From: an uncultured Roseburia sp.
Lineage (GTDB): Bacteria > Bacillota > Clostridia > Lachnospirales > Lachnospiraceae
DNA length: 64,000 nucleotides
NCBI GenBank assembly: GCA_947573605.1
Contig: CANPGM010000001.1
Coordinates: forward strand, 62,001 to 126,000
Direction of reading: 5' to 3'
Below, piece by piece: positions 1-8,843 of the stretch. The translations under genes were made by a program, and so were the position numbers. Position 1 is the first letter of the stretch; every line of letters starts with the position of its first letter. The notes below the pieces were generated by a model that had not been told where the DNA came from, did not search any database, and saw nothing but the letters and a program-made list of their open reading frames with translations.

Positions 1-1215
1 GTATATTTGTGAAATAGAAACGGTCTCTTCTTTTAGAATAATTTCCCCGTTTTCAATCTGAGACATATCCAGTAAATCATTTACAAAGCTGACGAGATGT
101 TTTCCGGATAAATTTATTTTTTCCAGGCATTCATCTACTCTTTCGTTGTCGTCTCTGTTGTCCTGGGCGATAATCGTCATTCCGATAATCGCATTCAGCG
201 GCGTACGAATATCGTGGGACATATTCATCAGAAAATGGCTTTTTGCTTTGTCGGCCTTATCCGCCATTTCAAGCGCGTCCCGAAGCTCACGATTGTATTC
301 TCTGGTTTCATGCATGATAATTCCGGAGAAGTAGGCAACGAGAACAAGTACGACCGCTCCCAGGAATCCGGAAAAAATCAGGGTTCTTGTTAAAATACTT
401 TTCGTCTGCGCCGTTATAACAGATTCCGGAACAATGGAAACCATCAGCCAGTCGGAGTCCATTTCAAGCGGTTCGTAACAAAATACCATATCCGTTCCTT
501 CGCATACGAACTTTGCCCACCCGGATTTTTTTCCGTAGATACTGTCCCGAAAAAAAGTGATCATAGACTCATCGTTTTCTTTTGAGGCAATAAAATCGAA
601 TAAGTTGTGGTTGGTCTTATTGCTGTTTCTGTGCTGAGGCCGTACCATTATGGTTCCGTCCCGGTTCACAAGATAGGAAAAACCGTTGTTGTCGTAAAAA
701 GAAAGCGTAAATTGCATGGAAATGTCTTTGGCCCGGTATTCCTTCACCAGATAACCTCTTGTTCCGTCCCGGAAAGGAACGCGAACAAAGATGTTAAATA
801 CGCTTTCGCCTGTCATGCTGTTAATATGTGAATCCAAAATTCCGCGCTCTTTATCGGTTTTCTCCAAATACTGACGAACGGTATAATCCTGCTTTACGAC
901 TTCGGCATCCGGGTCGTCGTCGTAAAGGTACATTGTGACATCCGGATCGATAATTTTTGACGGAGCCAGAATCTGTTTTTGTACGCTTGAAGTTACTCTT
1001 AAGATACTTTCTTTTGTTATCTCAAGTTTGTAGAAATCTGTTTCAAATTGGATATTAATTGCATTTGCTCCCTGGCGCATATGTTCGGTCATTGTCTGAA
1101 TGGAATTTGTCCAGAGCTCTCTGCTGATTCCGTTGGAAAAAAGCAGAACGCCCCCGCTTAAAATAAGCAGTAACATGAGTGCCATAATCAAATGTAATTC
1201 TTTTTTTCTTTTCAT
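1..1215 (-). CDS. Sensor histidine kinase, 5' part only (runs off left edge)
   Basis: Reading the minus strand from an ATG at 1215 gives an open frame of 405 codons reaching the edge. The N-terminus has a transmembrane helix (about residues 6-27), a long extracellular region of Cache type that mentions a ligand-sensor-like FRDGTRGY stretch, a second helix (about 295-318), a short helical linker and a HisKA dimerisation box with the phospho-acceptor His in MSHDIRTPLNA. The ATPase domain would lie beyond the edge, so whether this is a hybrid kinase cannot be seen. It lies 28 bases downstream of the solute-binding lipoprotein gene on the same strand, which suggests that the two form a nutrient-sensing pair. 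This role is inferred; the kinase identity is well supported by the H-box. Confidence 0.85.
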   Translation of the reverse strand, partial: MKRKKELHLIMALMLLLILSGGVLLFSNGISRELWTNSIQTMTEHMRQGANAINIQFETDFYKLEITKESILRVTSSVQKQILAPSKIIDPDVTMYLYDDDPDAEVVKQDYTVRQYLEKTDKERGILDSHINSMTGESVFNIFVRVPFRDGTRGYLVKEYRAKDISMQFTLSFYDNNGFSYLVNRDGTIMVRPQHRNSNKTNHNLFDFIASKENDESMITFFRDSIYGKKSGWAKFVCEGTDMVFCYEPLEMDSDWLMVSIVPESVITAQTKSILTRTLIFSGFLGAVVLVLVAYFSGIIMHETREYNRELRDALEMADKADKAKSHFLMNMSHDIRTPLNAIIGMTIIAQDNRDDNERVDECLEKINLSGKHLVSFVNDLLDMSQIENGEIILKEETVSISQIY

Positions 1216-1243
1216 ATCGCAAACCTGCCTGAATCGTTTTTCA

Positions 1244-2512
1244 TTATTTTAAAGCCTGTGCTACCTGTTCATCCATCCATTCCATAAGCGATTCTGTTTC
1301 TTCTCCTGCAAGGAGTTTCTTCGAGACTTCCGCGGTAATATCCCATATCGGAAATTGAATATGACTGTTTGCTCCGATGACGGAAGGTTTCGTTCGATAA
1401 CTGTCTACAATGGGCCGGATTTCTTCAAGCGACGGCTCAAAGTCGTCTTCAAGCGGGCTGAAAGAAGACTGATTATCTGCAAACTGACGAATATTTTCCG
1501 TCCTTAAAAAGTATGCGACAAATTCTTTTGCATATCCCTGCTGTTCTCCTTTAGCCGATACGCTTAAAAGAGTATCGGGATTGATCATAAGAACGGACCC
1601 GTCTTCCAATACCGGGTAGGGAACAACCTGAAACTCGAAATCCGGCTCCATTTTTTTGACTCTGCCGGCGGCCCAGGCTCCGGTCAGCATAAAAGGCGAT
1701 TCTCCTTTGACAAATTCTTCCAGATCATCGGAAGTTTTTGCGGTATTTAAGGCGGCTGTGGCGTCAATATAACCCTTTTCACAGAAGGATTTGGCAAGCG
1801 CAAACCCGTCCGTGAGGTAGGAGCTTAACGTTTCCTTGCCGCTGTTTAGTCGATCAAATGTTTCAATCTGTGTACCCTTCTCATAAACAGGGTAAAAACC
1901 GACGGATAATGCCAGCGTTTTCAGTGAAATATCGTTATTGGCGATAATGGGAGTGATTCCTTCCGATACAAAATAGTCGCATACGGACTCCCATTCTTCA
2001 AGAGTAGTGGGAATTTCCTGCTGATGCTCTTCCAGCAAATCCAGGTTGCAGTACAACCCAAAAGCGGATACTGTTGTAGGAACCCAATAAATATTGCCGT
2101 CGGAAGATTTTAAATCGCTTCTGATACTCTCTAGAAACGAAACATCTTCCACCAGATCGGTTAGATCCGAAAGACTGTCGTTTTCGGAAAGCTCTAATAT
2201 TACATCATGGTTTGTCATAAATACGTCGTCCAGATTTCCGGAAGTGTCTCTGCAAAGCAGCACGTCAAAATATTCGGCTCCCTTCAGACTTTCGTAAGTA
2301 ATATTGACATTGTTATTTTCTTCCATATAACCGTCCAGTATTTTTTCAATTACCTCGACATTGGCGGCTTCGTGCTTATTTCCGAAAAAAGAAATCGTGT
2401 ATTTGGCTTCCGGCTGTATGTCATAATTTACGACCTCATTTTTTCCTGTACAGCCTGTCAGAAAAAGCGTACTGGCTGCTAACATATAAATTGGCATTTT
2501 GCTGCGTTTCAT
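1244..2512 (-). CDS. Extracellular solute-binding lipoprotein (ABC sugar-binding, family 1)
   Basis: A 422-residue protein with a type II signal peptide: basic start MKRSK, hydrophobic stretch and lipobox LTGC, so it should be lipid-anchored on the outside. The body has the features of family 1 carbohydrate-binding proteins, including the GESPFMLTGAWAAGRV block near residue 275 and a C-terminal helical region. The start at 2512 is preceded by an ACAGGAGA ribosome site. No permease genes are nearby. Its only neighbour on this strand is the histidine kinase just downstream, so it may act as a sensor partner rather than as part of a complete importer. The family call is firm; the ligand is unknown. 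Confidence 0.85.
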   Translation of the reverse strand: MKRSKMPIYMLAASTLFLTGCTGKNEVVNYDIQPEAKYTISFFGNKHEAANVEVIEKILDGYMEENNNVNITYESLKGAEYFDVLLCRDTSGNLDDVFMTNHDVILELSENDSLSDLTDLVEDVSFLESIRSDLKSSDGNIYWVPTTVSAFGLYCNLDLLEEHQQEIPTTLEEWESVCDYFVSEGITPIIANNDISLKTLALSVGFYPVYEKGTQIETFDRLNSGKETLSSYLTDGFALAKSFCEKGYIDATAALNTAKTSDDLEEFVKGESPFMLTGAWAAGRVKKMEPDFEFQVVPYPVLEDGSVLMINPDTLLSVSAKGEQQGYAKEFVAYFLRTENIRQFADNQSSFSPLEDDFEPSLEEIRPIVDSYRTKPSVIGANSHIQFPIWDITAEVSKKLLAGEETESLMEWMDEQVAQALK

Positions 2513-2833
2513 TTTCAGATATTCTCCTGTCTGTTATTTTTGTTTCATACCAGGCTTTATATTGGTTAGTTTAACATGAGAGAGCTTGTTTTGTCCACTT
2601 AATAATCCCTGATTCCGGGCATGGCAAAGAAATGTTCCCGAAAGAAATCAGCTTGCGCTTGTGGTGATGAGCCGGATGGGATATACTATAAATACGGGCG
2701 GTTTCGGTCAGGGAGGAACGGCTGTATTGCGGAAGAAATATTCGGTTGATGCGGATAAGCCGGATTATTCAAAGAATGAGGAAATGTTTCGGAGAAAAAA
2801 ATCCGGGCCAAAACGGATGGGGGAGCGTTTTAG
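2513..2833. other. Divergent intergenic region, 321 bases
   Basis: This separates the leftward lipoprotein/kinase pair from the rightward glycan locus, so promoters for both should be here. The left part (2513-2610) is AT-rich, but I could not pick a convincing -35/-10 pair on either strand. The right part from 2613 is an open frame that ends by overlapping the first glycan gene and is listed separately. No terminator hairpin was seen. Confidence 0.5.
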
Positions 2834-2837
2834 ATGA
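2667..2837 (+). CDS. Small ORF (56 aa) or remnant, translationally coupled to next gene
   Basis: From ATG 2667 the frame encodes 56 residues beginning MSRMGYTINTGG and ending RMGERFR, rich in Gly early and in Lys/Arg late. The same frame is open back to 2613 without an ATG, so this may be the surviving 3' end of an older gene rather than a new small one. Its TGA overlaps the next start as ATGA, typical of coupled genes. No clear ribosome binding site precedes 2667. I do not recognise the family. It could equally be a chance frame in the leader. Confidence 0.3.
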   Translation: MSRMGYTINTGGFGQGGTAVLRKKYSVDADKPDYSKNEEMFRRKKSGPKRMGERFR

Positions 2838-3889
2838 AAAAGATTTTAATCTGGGGTACCGGAGCCGTTTGCAGCGAGCTTTTGGAAAACGGTTTAAACG
2901 GTGAAATTACAGGCTTTATTGAAAGCAGCTGTAAGGAACAGAAAGAATATAACGGAATTCCGGTATATGGGATAGACAATCTGCCGCCGGAATACGACAG
3001 AATTGTTATTGCGAATACATATACGGGAGAGATTTACGATATCTGTACCGAAAAAGGTTTGGACCTGAATAAAATTATTTTTTTATATCCGGTTAAGAAG
3101 AAAGCAGGGTGTACGGATAAGGACGAGATAAGGGAAATTCTGGGAGAGGCAAATTATACCGGATATTGTGCGAGGAACGGAATACGGGAAAATACGTTTT
3201 TTGAGAGAGACAAAAGAGCATATGAGGCTTTAAATACCAGAAAAAGTTTTGCTATAGAGGAGCGGAGTTTATGGCCGATTATTACCGATAAATATGCGAA
3301 GGCCGGCACCATTCACAATTATTTCCGGCAGGATTTATGGGCGGCGCGGCTGATTCATAAAAGCGGGGTGAGGCAGCATTTTGATATTGGTTCCAGAATC
3401 GACGGTTTTATCGCGCATCTTCTGGCAATGGAGATTGAGGTGACCCTGATTGATATCAGAGAGTTTCCGGGTGAAGTGGAACATTTGAATACGATCGTGG
3501 ATGATGCTACGCTGTTAAACCGTATTGAAGACGGCAGTATTGAAAGCATGTCCGCTCTTTGTTCGCTGGAGCATTTCGGGCTTGGAAGATACGGAGACCC
3601 GATAGACCCGGAGGCGTGTTTTCTGTGTTTTACCCAAATCCGGAAAAAACTGAAACCGGGAGGAAATCTTTACGTTTCGGTTCCGGTCGGACGGGAGCGC
3701 GTGGAATTTAACGCTCACAGGGTATTTGCTGCCAGTACGATTGTAGAGGCCTTTGGGGAACTGAAGCTGGCGGAATATTCCTGTACGGCCGACGGGCAGA
3801 TGGAATATCATGTGGATATTCATAAATATGACGATGATCCGCACAACGGAGAATATCGGTACGGCCTGTTTCATTTTATAAAAGAGTAA
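2834..3889 (+). CDS. Rossmann-DUF268 fusion, methyltransferase-like
   Basis: A 351-residue two-part protein. Residues 1-85 form a PglD-like Rossmann segment starting KKILIWGTGAVCSELL. Residues about 145-351 match the DUF268 family, which has a methyltransferase-like fold, with a glycine-containing HFDIGSRIDGF block followed by TLIDIR and a conserved SLEHFGLGRYGDPIDP segment. DUF268 proteins occur in polysaccharide clusters, and their reaction is not established. The start at 2834 has a GGGGGAG site 9 bases upstream. It is the first gene of the rightward glycan operon, 12 bases before the gene next to it. A sugar-methylating role is possible but unproven. Confidence 0.7.
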   Translation: MKKILIWGTGAVCSELLENGLNGEITGFIESSCKEQKEYNGIPVYGIDNLPPEYDRIVIANTYTGEIYDICTEKGLDLNKIIFLYPVKKKAGCTDKDEIREILGEANYTGYCARNGIRENTFFERDKRAYEALNTRKSFAIEERSLWPIITDKYAKAGTIHNYFRQDLWAARLIHKSGVRQHFDIGSRIDGFIAHLLAMEIEVTLIDIREFPGEVEHLNTIVDDATLLNRIEDGSIESMSALCSLEHFGLGRYGDPIDPEACFLCFTQIRKKLKPGGNLYVSVPVGRERVEFNAHRVFAASTIVEAFGELKLAEYSCTADGQMEYHVDIHKYDDDPHNGEYRYGLFHFIKE

Positions 3890-3913
3890 ACGAACAAGAG
3901 AATGGAGGAGCAG

Positions 3914-4777
3914 ATGGTAATTGTCTGTATGTGGGAAGGGCTGGGAAATCAGATGTTCCAGTACGCCTATGCGAGAACGCTGGCAAAGCAGGGGATAGAC
4001 GTATCTCTTGACGTTGGAAAAACGTATGACAGATATTATGAAAGAAGCAGGACGCACACCTTAAGAGAGGTGGGGATTGAAAATTTTGCGGTGAAAATTC
4101 CGGCGGCGAAAGAGGCTGCCTTAAATAAATACGCTTTTATCCGGCGCGGAAATAAAATAGAAACCGTTCTTTATCAACTATCGATTCATGGAAGGTGGCC
4201 GTTTGTTTTTTGGGAAGAGGGAGAACCGGGAGATTTTACCGGCTTACAGAAACTGCCGTCAAATTGTTATATCAAGGGATGGTTTCAGGACGCTTTGTTT
4301 CCGGAAAAAGTTCGCGGCGAACTGTTAAGAGAGTTTGTGCCAAAGAAAAAGATAAAAGTATCCGAACGCTTCCGAAAAATGATGGAAGACAGCCATAGTG
4401 CTGCAATACATATCAGAAGAGGCGATTACGTCAAAAGTAATAATGTGCTTCCTCCGACGTATTATTATGAAGCAATGAAAAAGATGGAGAGCCTGATTCG
4501 AGAACCGCGTTATCTTGTTTTTTCAGACGATCCCGCGTGGGTAAAGGAACATCTGAACTTTGGAGAGTCAGCGGTATTTGTTGACGAAGCGTCGGAATGG
4601 GAGGATTATGAACAACTATTCCTGATGAGCCGCTGCAGCCATCAGATTACGGCGAACAGTACATTTAGCTGGTGGGGGGCCTGGCTGAACAGAAACCCCC
4701 ATAAAACGGTCATTATGCCGAAGAAATATTTGGCCCGCTGTCCGGGACTGAAAATAGAAGGGTCCTTCGCAATATAA
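3914..4777 (+). CDS. Alpha-1,2-fucosyltransferase, GT11 family
   Basis: A 287-residue protein with the GT11 hallmarks: GLGNQMFQYAYARTLA at the N-terminus, the donor-binding HIRRGDY motif near residue 160, and the C-terminal NSTFSWWGAWLN block. GT11 enzymes move L-fucose from GDP-fucose onto galactose or a related residue at the cytoplasmic face. I chose ATG 3914 because GGAGGAG lies 3-5 bases before it, while the ATG at 3902 has no site. No GDP-fucose synthesis genes are in the window, so the donor must come from elsewhere. It belongs to the same operon as the flanking transferases. Confidence 0.88.
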   Translation: MVIVCMWEGLGNQMFQYAYARTLAKQGIDVSLDVGKTYDRYYERSRTHTLREVGIENFAVKIPAAKEAALNKYAFIRRGNKIETVLYQLSIHGRWPFVFWEEGEPGDFTGLQKLPSNCYIKGWFQDALFPEKVRGELLREFVPKKKIKVSERFRKMMEDSHSAAIHIRRGDYVKSNNVLPPTYYYEAMKKMESLIREPRYLVFSDDPAWVKEHLNFGESAVFVDEASEWEDYEQLFLMSRCSHQITANSTFSWWGAWLNRNPHKTVIMPKKYLARCPGLKIEGSFAI

Positions 4778-4816
4778 GGGAATAATTATTTGTCCGGGCG
4801 AAGGATAAGAGGAAAC

Positions 4817-5932
4817 ATGAGAAGACTTGGCGTTTTATCGATCTATGAGAAAGACGGTGTAATCGACCGCTCTATAAAATGGTATATCGGGGAACTTTTG
4901 GGCGTGGTAGACGATTTGATTGTCGTTTCAAACGGCAGGATTCAAAAGGACGGCCGCCGCTGGCTGTCTCTGCAGCCGTGCAGGGTGATTGAACGCGCGA
5001 ATATTGGCTATGACGCGGGCGCGCATAAAGAAGTTTTGGAAAAATATTGCCGTCCCCTTGACTATGATGAGATTCTGCTAACAAACGATACTTTTTTTGG
5101 ACCGTTTGTTCCGTTAAAAGAAATTTTTTCGGAAATGGAAGCGCAGCCCTATGATTTATGGGGACTGAACAGAAAAATTCCGCTGTACGATTTTATTATG
5201 TCCTTTTTTCTGGTTTTTCGGCGCAGCGTCATTCCCGCGATGGTACGATATTTTCAGGATGTTATTACGGATGATTTGTGCAGGGATGACGTAGTGGAGG
5301 TGTTTGAGCGCGGGATTTCACGAAAGTTAAAGCGGGAAGGATTTCGTATCGGCAGCTATCATGGGATCGGGATCGAACATTTATACCGGAATCCCGATTA
5401 TCTTTTAAAGGAAGTCAAATCGCCGATTATGAAAAAACGATGTTTTGAAAAAGACTTTTACGTAGAAACAGAGTGTCGACATGCGTTAAAGTATATCAGA
5501 GAACATTCGTCGTATGATATTTCTATGATAAAAGAATCAGCGGCTCGAAAATACGGGATTATTTTTTCGGAGGATTATGAATACATAGACGAGAACGAAG
5601 AAACTTTTGTCAGATATTACGGCGCGCCCTTTGGGGACCTTGACAGATGGCTTAATAAAAACAAAAGCGTTTATTTATTCGGAACAGGAAATAATGCGAA
5701 AGACTTTCGCAAGATATACGGGGACAGCGTAGAGATTAGGGGGTACCTGGTATCGGATTCATTTTATGATCAGACGGCGGTCAAACAGGCGAATCTTTTT
5801 CCGGTCAGCAAAGTGACGGATACGGACATTCCGATTGTTGTCGCCTTATCAAAAGAAAACACCAGAGAGACCGCTTCTCTGCTTCAAAGGTTTACGAATG
5901 TATTTTATTTATGGAGATGGGAAAAACAGTGA
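4817..5932 (+). CDS. RgpF-like (rhamnan synthesis F) transferase with C-terminal Rossmann segment
   Basis: A 371-residue protein from ATG 4817, which is preceded by AAGAGGA. Residues 1-230 resemble the rhamnan synthesis protein F family, with IVVSNGRI, the ANIGYDAGAHKEVL block, EILLTNDTFFGP and the SYHGIGIEHLYRNPD region. RgpF-type proteins help to assemble rhamnose or related side chains on wall polysaccharides. Residues about 290-371 form an added PglD-like segment beginning KSVYLFGTGNNAKDF. A TTG at 4790 would lengthen the protein by nine residues but has a weaker ribosome site. The 3' end overlaps the following gene. The RgpF identity is good; the acceptor is unknown. Confidence 0.75.
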   Translation: MRRLGVLSIYEKDGVIDRSIKWYIGELLGVVDDLIVVSNGRIQKDGRRWLSLQPCRVIERANIGYDAGAHKEVLEKYCRPLDYDEILLTNDTFFGPFVPLKEIFSEMEAQPYDLWGLNRKIPLYDFIMSFFLVFRRSVIPAMVRYFQDVITDDLCRDDVVEVFERGISRKLKREGFRIGSYHGIGIEHLYRNPDYLLKEVKSPIMKKRCFEKDFYVETECRHALKYIREHSSYDISMIKESAARKYGIIFSEDYEYIDENEETFVRYYGAPFGDLDRWLNKNKSVYLFGTGNNAKDFRKIYGDSVEIRGYLVSDSFYDQTAVKQANLFPVSKVTDTDIPIVVALSKENTRETASLLQRFTNVFYLWRWEKQ

Positions 5933-7158
5933 AGAAGGTAATTATTACAGGCGCAGGCGACATCGGAAGGGCTGCGTTTCAGTTTTTAGGCGGCGAATTT
6001 GTACAATGCTTTGCCGATAATAAAAAAAAGGGAACCGAATTTCTGGGAAAACCGGTGATTCCTGTAGAGGATTTGGTGAATTTAAAAAAGGACTATGTGA
6101 TACTTCTTGCAATGACGAATTATGCAAACGAGCTGAAACAGCAGTTTTGTGAGCTTGGAGTTGACCATTACTTTCATTTTTGCGAAAGCATCTATTTTTT
6201 TGAAGGCGTAAAGAAGTGGAACAAACGCACGGTATACGAAGGACGCTCCCTGTGGGCCTGCTATAGGGAATATGGTCTCGACCAGGCGGTGATTCTTGGA
6301 GAAAAAACAGAATATTCCGATTTTATTTCCGAATTGTTTGGGATAGAAGCGGTTTTGGAAGTCAATGAGGTCTGCAGGGACTTTGGCAGAAAATATATTT
6401 TAAATTCTACGGATGATTGTATTTGCAATGATATCATAAAACAGCGGCTGCAGACGGGCGGGGACGGGATTTTTGCGCTGCCGCAGACGGAACACGCGCA
6501 GATGACGGACGAACATCGGGAGCTTGCCGTCTTTAAAAACCGGCACAAAGGCCAGCGGTGCTTTATTATCGGAAACGGGCCGAGCCTTCGCACCGGCGAT
6601 TTGGACAAGCTTTCCGAAAACGGAGAAATCTGCTTTGGACTGAATGTCATTCACAAATTGTATGCGGATACAAAATGGCGTCCAACCTATGTTTGTATGA
6701 CCGATCCGCTTGTTCTCGCTCAAAATTATACGGCGTTGAAAGAAAAGAATTCCTGTCCTGTTCTGGTAAGCGATATTAAGCTGTTATATCACTGGGAAAC
6801 GGGAGAAAACGAATATCTGATACATGAGTGGATGGACCGGACGGGATTTTCGGAGGATTTTTCAAAAGGCGTATACAACGGCGGGACGGTAACGTATGCC
6901 GTTATGCAGCTTTGCGCTTATATGGGCTTTTCAAGCGTCTATCTTCTGGGCATGGACTGCAGTAACTGGGGAAGCCATTTTAACGAGGATTACTGGCAAA
7001 AGAACGAGGTATACAGAGTGGTTCCCGACGAATCCAAAATATTTAAAGCCTATCAGAGGGCGGATGAGTACGCAAGAGAACACGGTTTTCGGATTTTCAA
7101 CGCGACAAGAGGCGGGAAGCTGGAAATCTTTGAGCGCGTAGATTTCGACAGCCTATAG
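5911..7158 (+). CDS. Rossmann-DUF115 (Maf-like) protein
   Basis: About 410 residues. The first 90 form a PglD-like segment with IITGAGDIGRAAFQFL. The C-terminal half is a DUF115 domain as in Maf motility accessory factors and MptE: CFIIGNGPSL, then NGGTVTYAVMQLCAYMG, YLLGMDCS and the closing NATRGGKLEIFERV. Maf proteins attach nonulosonic acids to flagellin, so here the domain may transfer the 3-deoxy sugar made by the genes downstream. This is an inference. The start is uncertain: ATG 5911 and 5917 lie inside the upstream gene, and GTG 5929 would give a GTGA stop-start overlap with a GGAGATGGG site before it. Confidence 0.75.
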   Translation: MEMGKTVKKVIITGAGDIGRAAFQFLGGEFVQCFADNKKKGTEFLGKPVIPVEDLVNLKKDYVILLAMTNYANELKQQFCELGVDHYFHFCESIYFFEGVKKWNKRTVYEGRSLWACYREYGLDQAVILGEKTEYSDFISELFGIEAVLEVNEVCRDFGRKYILNSTDDCICNDIIKQRLQTGGDGIFALPQTEHAQMTDEHRELAVFKNRHKGQRCFIIGNGPSLRTGDLDKLSENGEICFGLNVIHKLYADTKWRPTYVCMTDPLVLAQNYTALKEKNSCPVLVSDIKLLYHWETGENEYLIHEWMDRTGFSEDFSKGVYNGGTVTYAVMQLCAYMGFSSVYLLGMDCSNWGSHFNEDYWQKNEVYRVVPDESKIFKAYQRADEYAREHGFRIFNATRGGKLEIFERVDFDSL

Positions 7159-7207
7159 TGTGAAAAGAGGTTCCGGCGGGAAAACGGAGAAAGGATGTGT
7201 CAGAGAT

Positions 7208-7861
7208 TTGAAAGTAGTTGCATTTGTACCAATCAAATTAAACAGTCAGCGGCTTCCGCATAAGAATATTTTACCAATCAAAGGGAAGCCGCTTTGCGCG
7301 CATATATGCGGTACTTTGTCAGAGACGGCAGGAATCGACGAAACCTATGTTTACTGCAGCGAGGAACGGGTGACGGAATACCTTCCCGAAGGAGTAAGGC
7401 TCTTGCTCCGCGATCCGTATCTTGACGGCGATTTGGTAAAAGGGAAGGAAATCTACGAGAGGTTTATTCGGACAGTCGACGCGGATATTTATCTGCTGGC
7501 GCATACAACGTCGCCTTTTATCAGAAAAAGCAGTATAGAAACAGCGCTTTCGAAGGTAAGGAGCGGAGAATATGATTCTGCTTTTTCCGCCGAGAAAAAG
7601 CAGACGTTTTGCTGGTTCCAGGGAAAACCGATCAATTATGAACTGACGGATGTGCCCCGGACGCAGGATATAGAACCGGTATGGGTAGAAACAAGCGCTT
7701 TTTTTATTTTCCGAAAAGAAATATTTACGGAACACGGCAGAAGAATCGGGTTTCATCCGTACATTCAGGAAGTTTCGGGAATCGAGACCGTAGACATCGA
7801 TACGAAGGAAGACTATGATTTTGCGGTTATGATGGCGGAACAGGATAAAGGAAAACAATAA
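7208..7861 (+). CDS. NeuA/KdsB-like CMP-sugar (3-deoxy-keto acid) cytidylyltransferase
   Basis: A 217-residue protein of the acylneuraminate cytidylyltransferase family, with the CTP-binding start VAFVPIKLNSQRLPHKN followed by a GKPL block and the late ETVDIDTKEDYDFA segment. It should activate a 3-deoxy-2-keto sugar acid as its CMP derivative. Sequence style is closer to NeuA than to classical KdsB, but the two neighbours are KdsD and KdsA types, which points to Kdo or a Kdo-like sugar as substrate. TTG 7208 is the preferred start because homology begins there and AAGGATG precedes it; the frame is open back to 7160. One base separates it from the isomerase gene. Confidence 0.8.
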   Translation: MKVVAFVPIKLNSQRLPHKNILPIKGKPLCAHICGTLSETAGIDETYVYCSEERVTEYLPEGVRLLLRDPYLDGDLVKGKEIYERFIRTVDADIYLLAHTTSPFIRKSSIETALSKVRSGEYDSAFSAEKKQTFCWFQGKPINYELTDVPRTQDIEPVWVETSAFFIFRKEIFTEHGRRIGFHPYIQEVSGIETVDIDTKEDYDFAVMMAEQDKGKQ

Positions 7862-7862
7862 T

Positions 7863-8819
7863 ATGACAGATACGCTTTTAGAAGCAAAACGGGTGTTTAC
7901 AAAGGAAATAGAAGCGCTTGAAAAGACAAAGGAATATATCGGAGATACGTTTGACCGGTTTGTGGAGGTGATTCTATCCTGCCGCGGAAAAATCATTGTG
8001 ACCGGAATGGGAAAATCCGGACATATCGCCAGAAAAACAGCGGCTACGTTTTCCAGCCTCGGTACGCCGTCCTTTTTTCTGCATCCGGCGGAGGCGCTGC
8101 ACGGGGATCTTGGTATGGTGACGGCAATGGATGTAGTTCTCGCTTTTTCCCATAGCGGCGAAAGCGAAGAAATCGTGCGTATGATACCGGCTATCCGGAT
8201 GATAGGTGCGAAGCTGTTATCTGTCACAGGCAGCGGCGGTTCTACACTGGCAAAGCACAGTGACCTGACGGAAACGCTGCCGGAGATGAAAGAAGCATGC
8301 CACCTGGGACTTGCTCCGACGTCGAGTACGACGGCAGTACTTGTTTATGGAGATGCCCTTGCCGTTGTGGTCAGCCGGAAAAAGAATTTTAAACAAAATG
8401 ACTTTGGCCTTTACCATCCGGCGGGAGCGCTGGGAAAAAGGCTTCTTACGAAAGTATCGGACATTATGATTTCGGGGGCGGATAAACCGGAGGTTTCTAT
8501 AGACGCGTCTTTAAAAGAGGCGATTATAGAGCTTGGCAGGAAAAGAACGGGAACCGTGGCAATCATGGAAAATGGTGCGATAAAGGGGATTATTACAGAC
8601 GGTGACTTAAGGCGCGCGCTGGAACATGGGTATAATGTCTATACGATGAGAGTAGATGAGATTATGACAAAAAAACCGGTATGTATATCAGAGGAAAAGC
8701 TTGCCGTAGATGCCGTAAAGCTTTTGCAGGAGAGGAATATATCATCGCTTCTGGTAACGGATGAAGAGGAACGGTACTGCGGTGTAGTAACGCTGCAGGA
8801 CGCGCTTAAGGCCTTATAG
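7863..8819 (+). CDS. kdsD: D-arabinose 5-phosphate isomerase (KdsD/KpsF type)
   Basis: A 318-residue protein with the KpsF/GutQ architecture: a SIS sugar-isomerase domain (about 35-185) with VTGMGKSGHIARK, FLHPAEALHGDLG and SHSGESEE, then two CBS domains (about 205-318) containing GIITDGDLRRAL and GVVTLQDAL. The family converts ribulose 5-phosphate to arabinose 5-phosphate, the first committed step to Kdo. A kdsA gene lies 1.7 kb downstream and a CMP-sugar synthetase immediately upstream, which supports a Kdo role over the sugar-alcohol role of GutQ. The CBS pair suggests control by a nucleotide or sugar nucleotide. Length is normal for the family. Confidence 0.9.
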   Translation: MTDTLLEAKRVFTKEIEALEKTKEYIGDTFDRFVEVILSCRGKIIVTGMGKSGHIARKTAATFSSLGTPSFFLHPAEALHGDLGMVTAMDVVLAFSHSGESEEIVRMIPAIRMIGAKLLSVTGSGGSTLAKHSDLTETLPEMKEACHLGLAPTSSTTAVLVYGDALAVVVSRKKNFKQNDFGLYHPAGALGKRLLTKVSDIMISGADKPEVSIDASLKEAIIELGRKRTGTVAIMENGAIKGIITDGDLRRALEHGYNVYTMRVDEIMTKKPVCISEEKLAVDAVKLLQERNISSLLVTDEEERYCGVVTLQDALKAL

Positions 8820-8843
8820 TGTTGGAAAAACGGGGGATTTAAC

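Noticed and set aside
607..831. Plus-strand open frame of 74 codons at the left end
   Set aside because: It is antisense to the clear histidine kinase frame, has no ribosome site and an unlikely composition.
7208..7861. CMP-sialic acid synthetase, implying sialylation
   Set aside because: The sequence is NeuA-like, but there is no NeuB or NeuC; the neighbours are KdsD and KdsA, so a Kdo-type substrate is more likely.
7319..8227. Long minus-strand open frame of 302 codons
   Set aside because: It lies opposite two well-supported genes (the cytidylyltransferase and kdsD) and its translation has no family features; it is a shadow frame.
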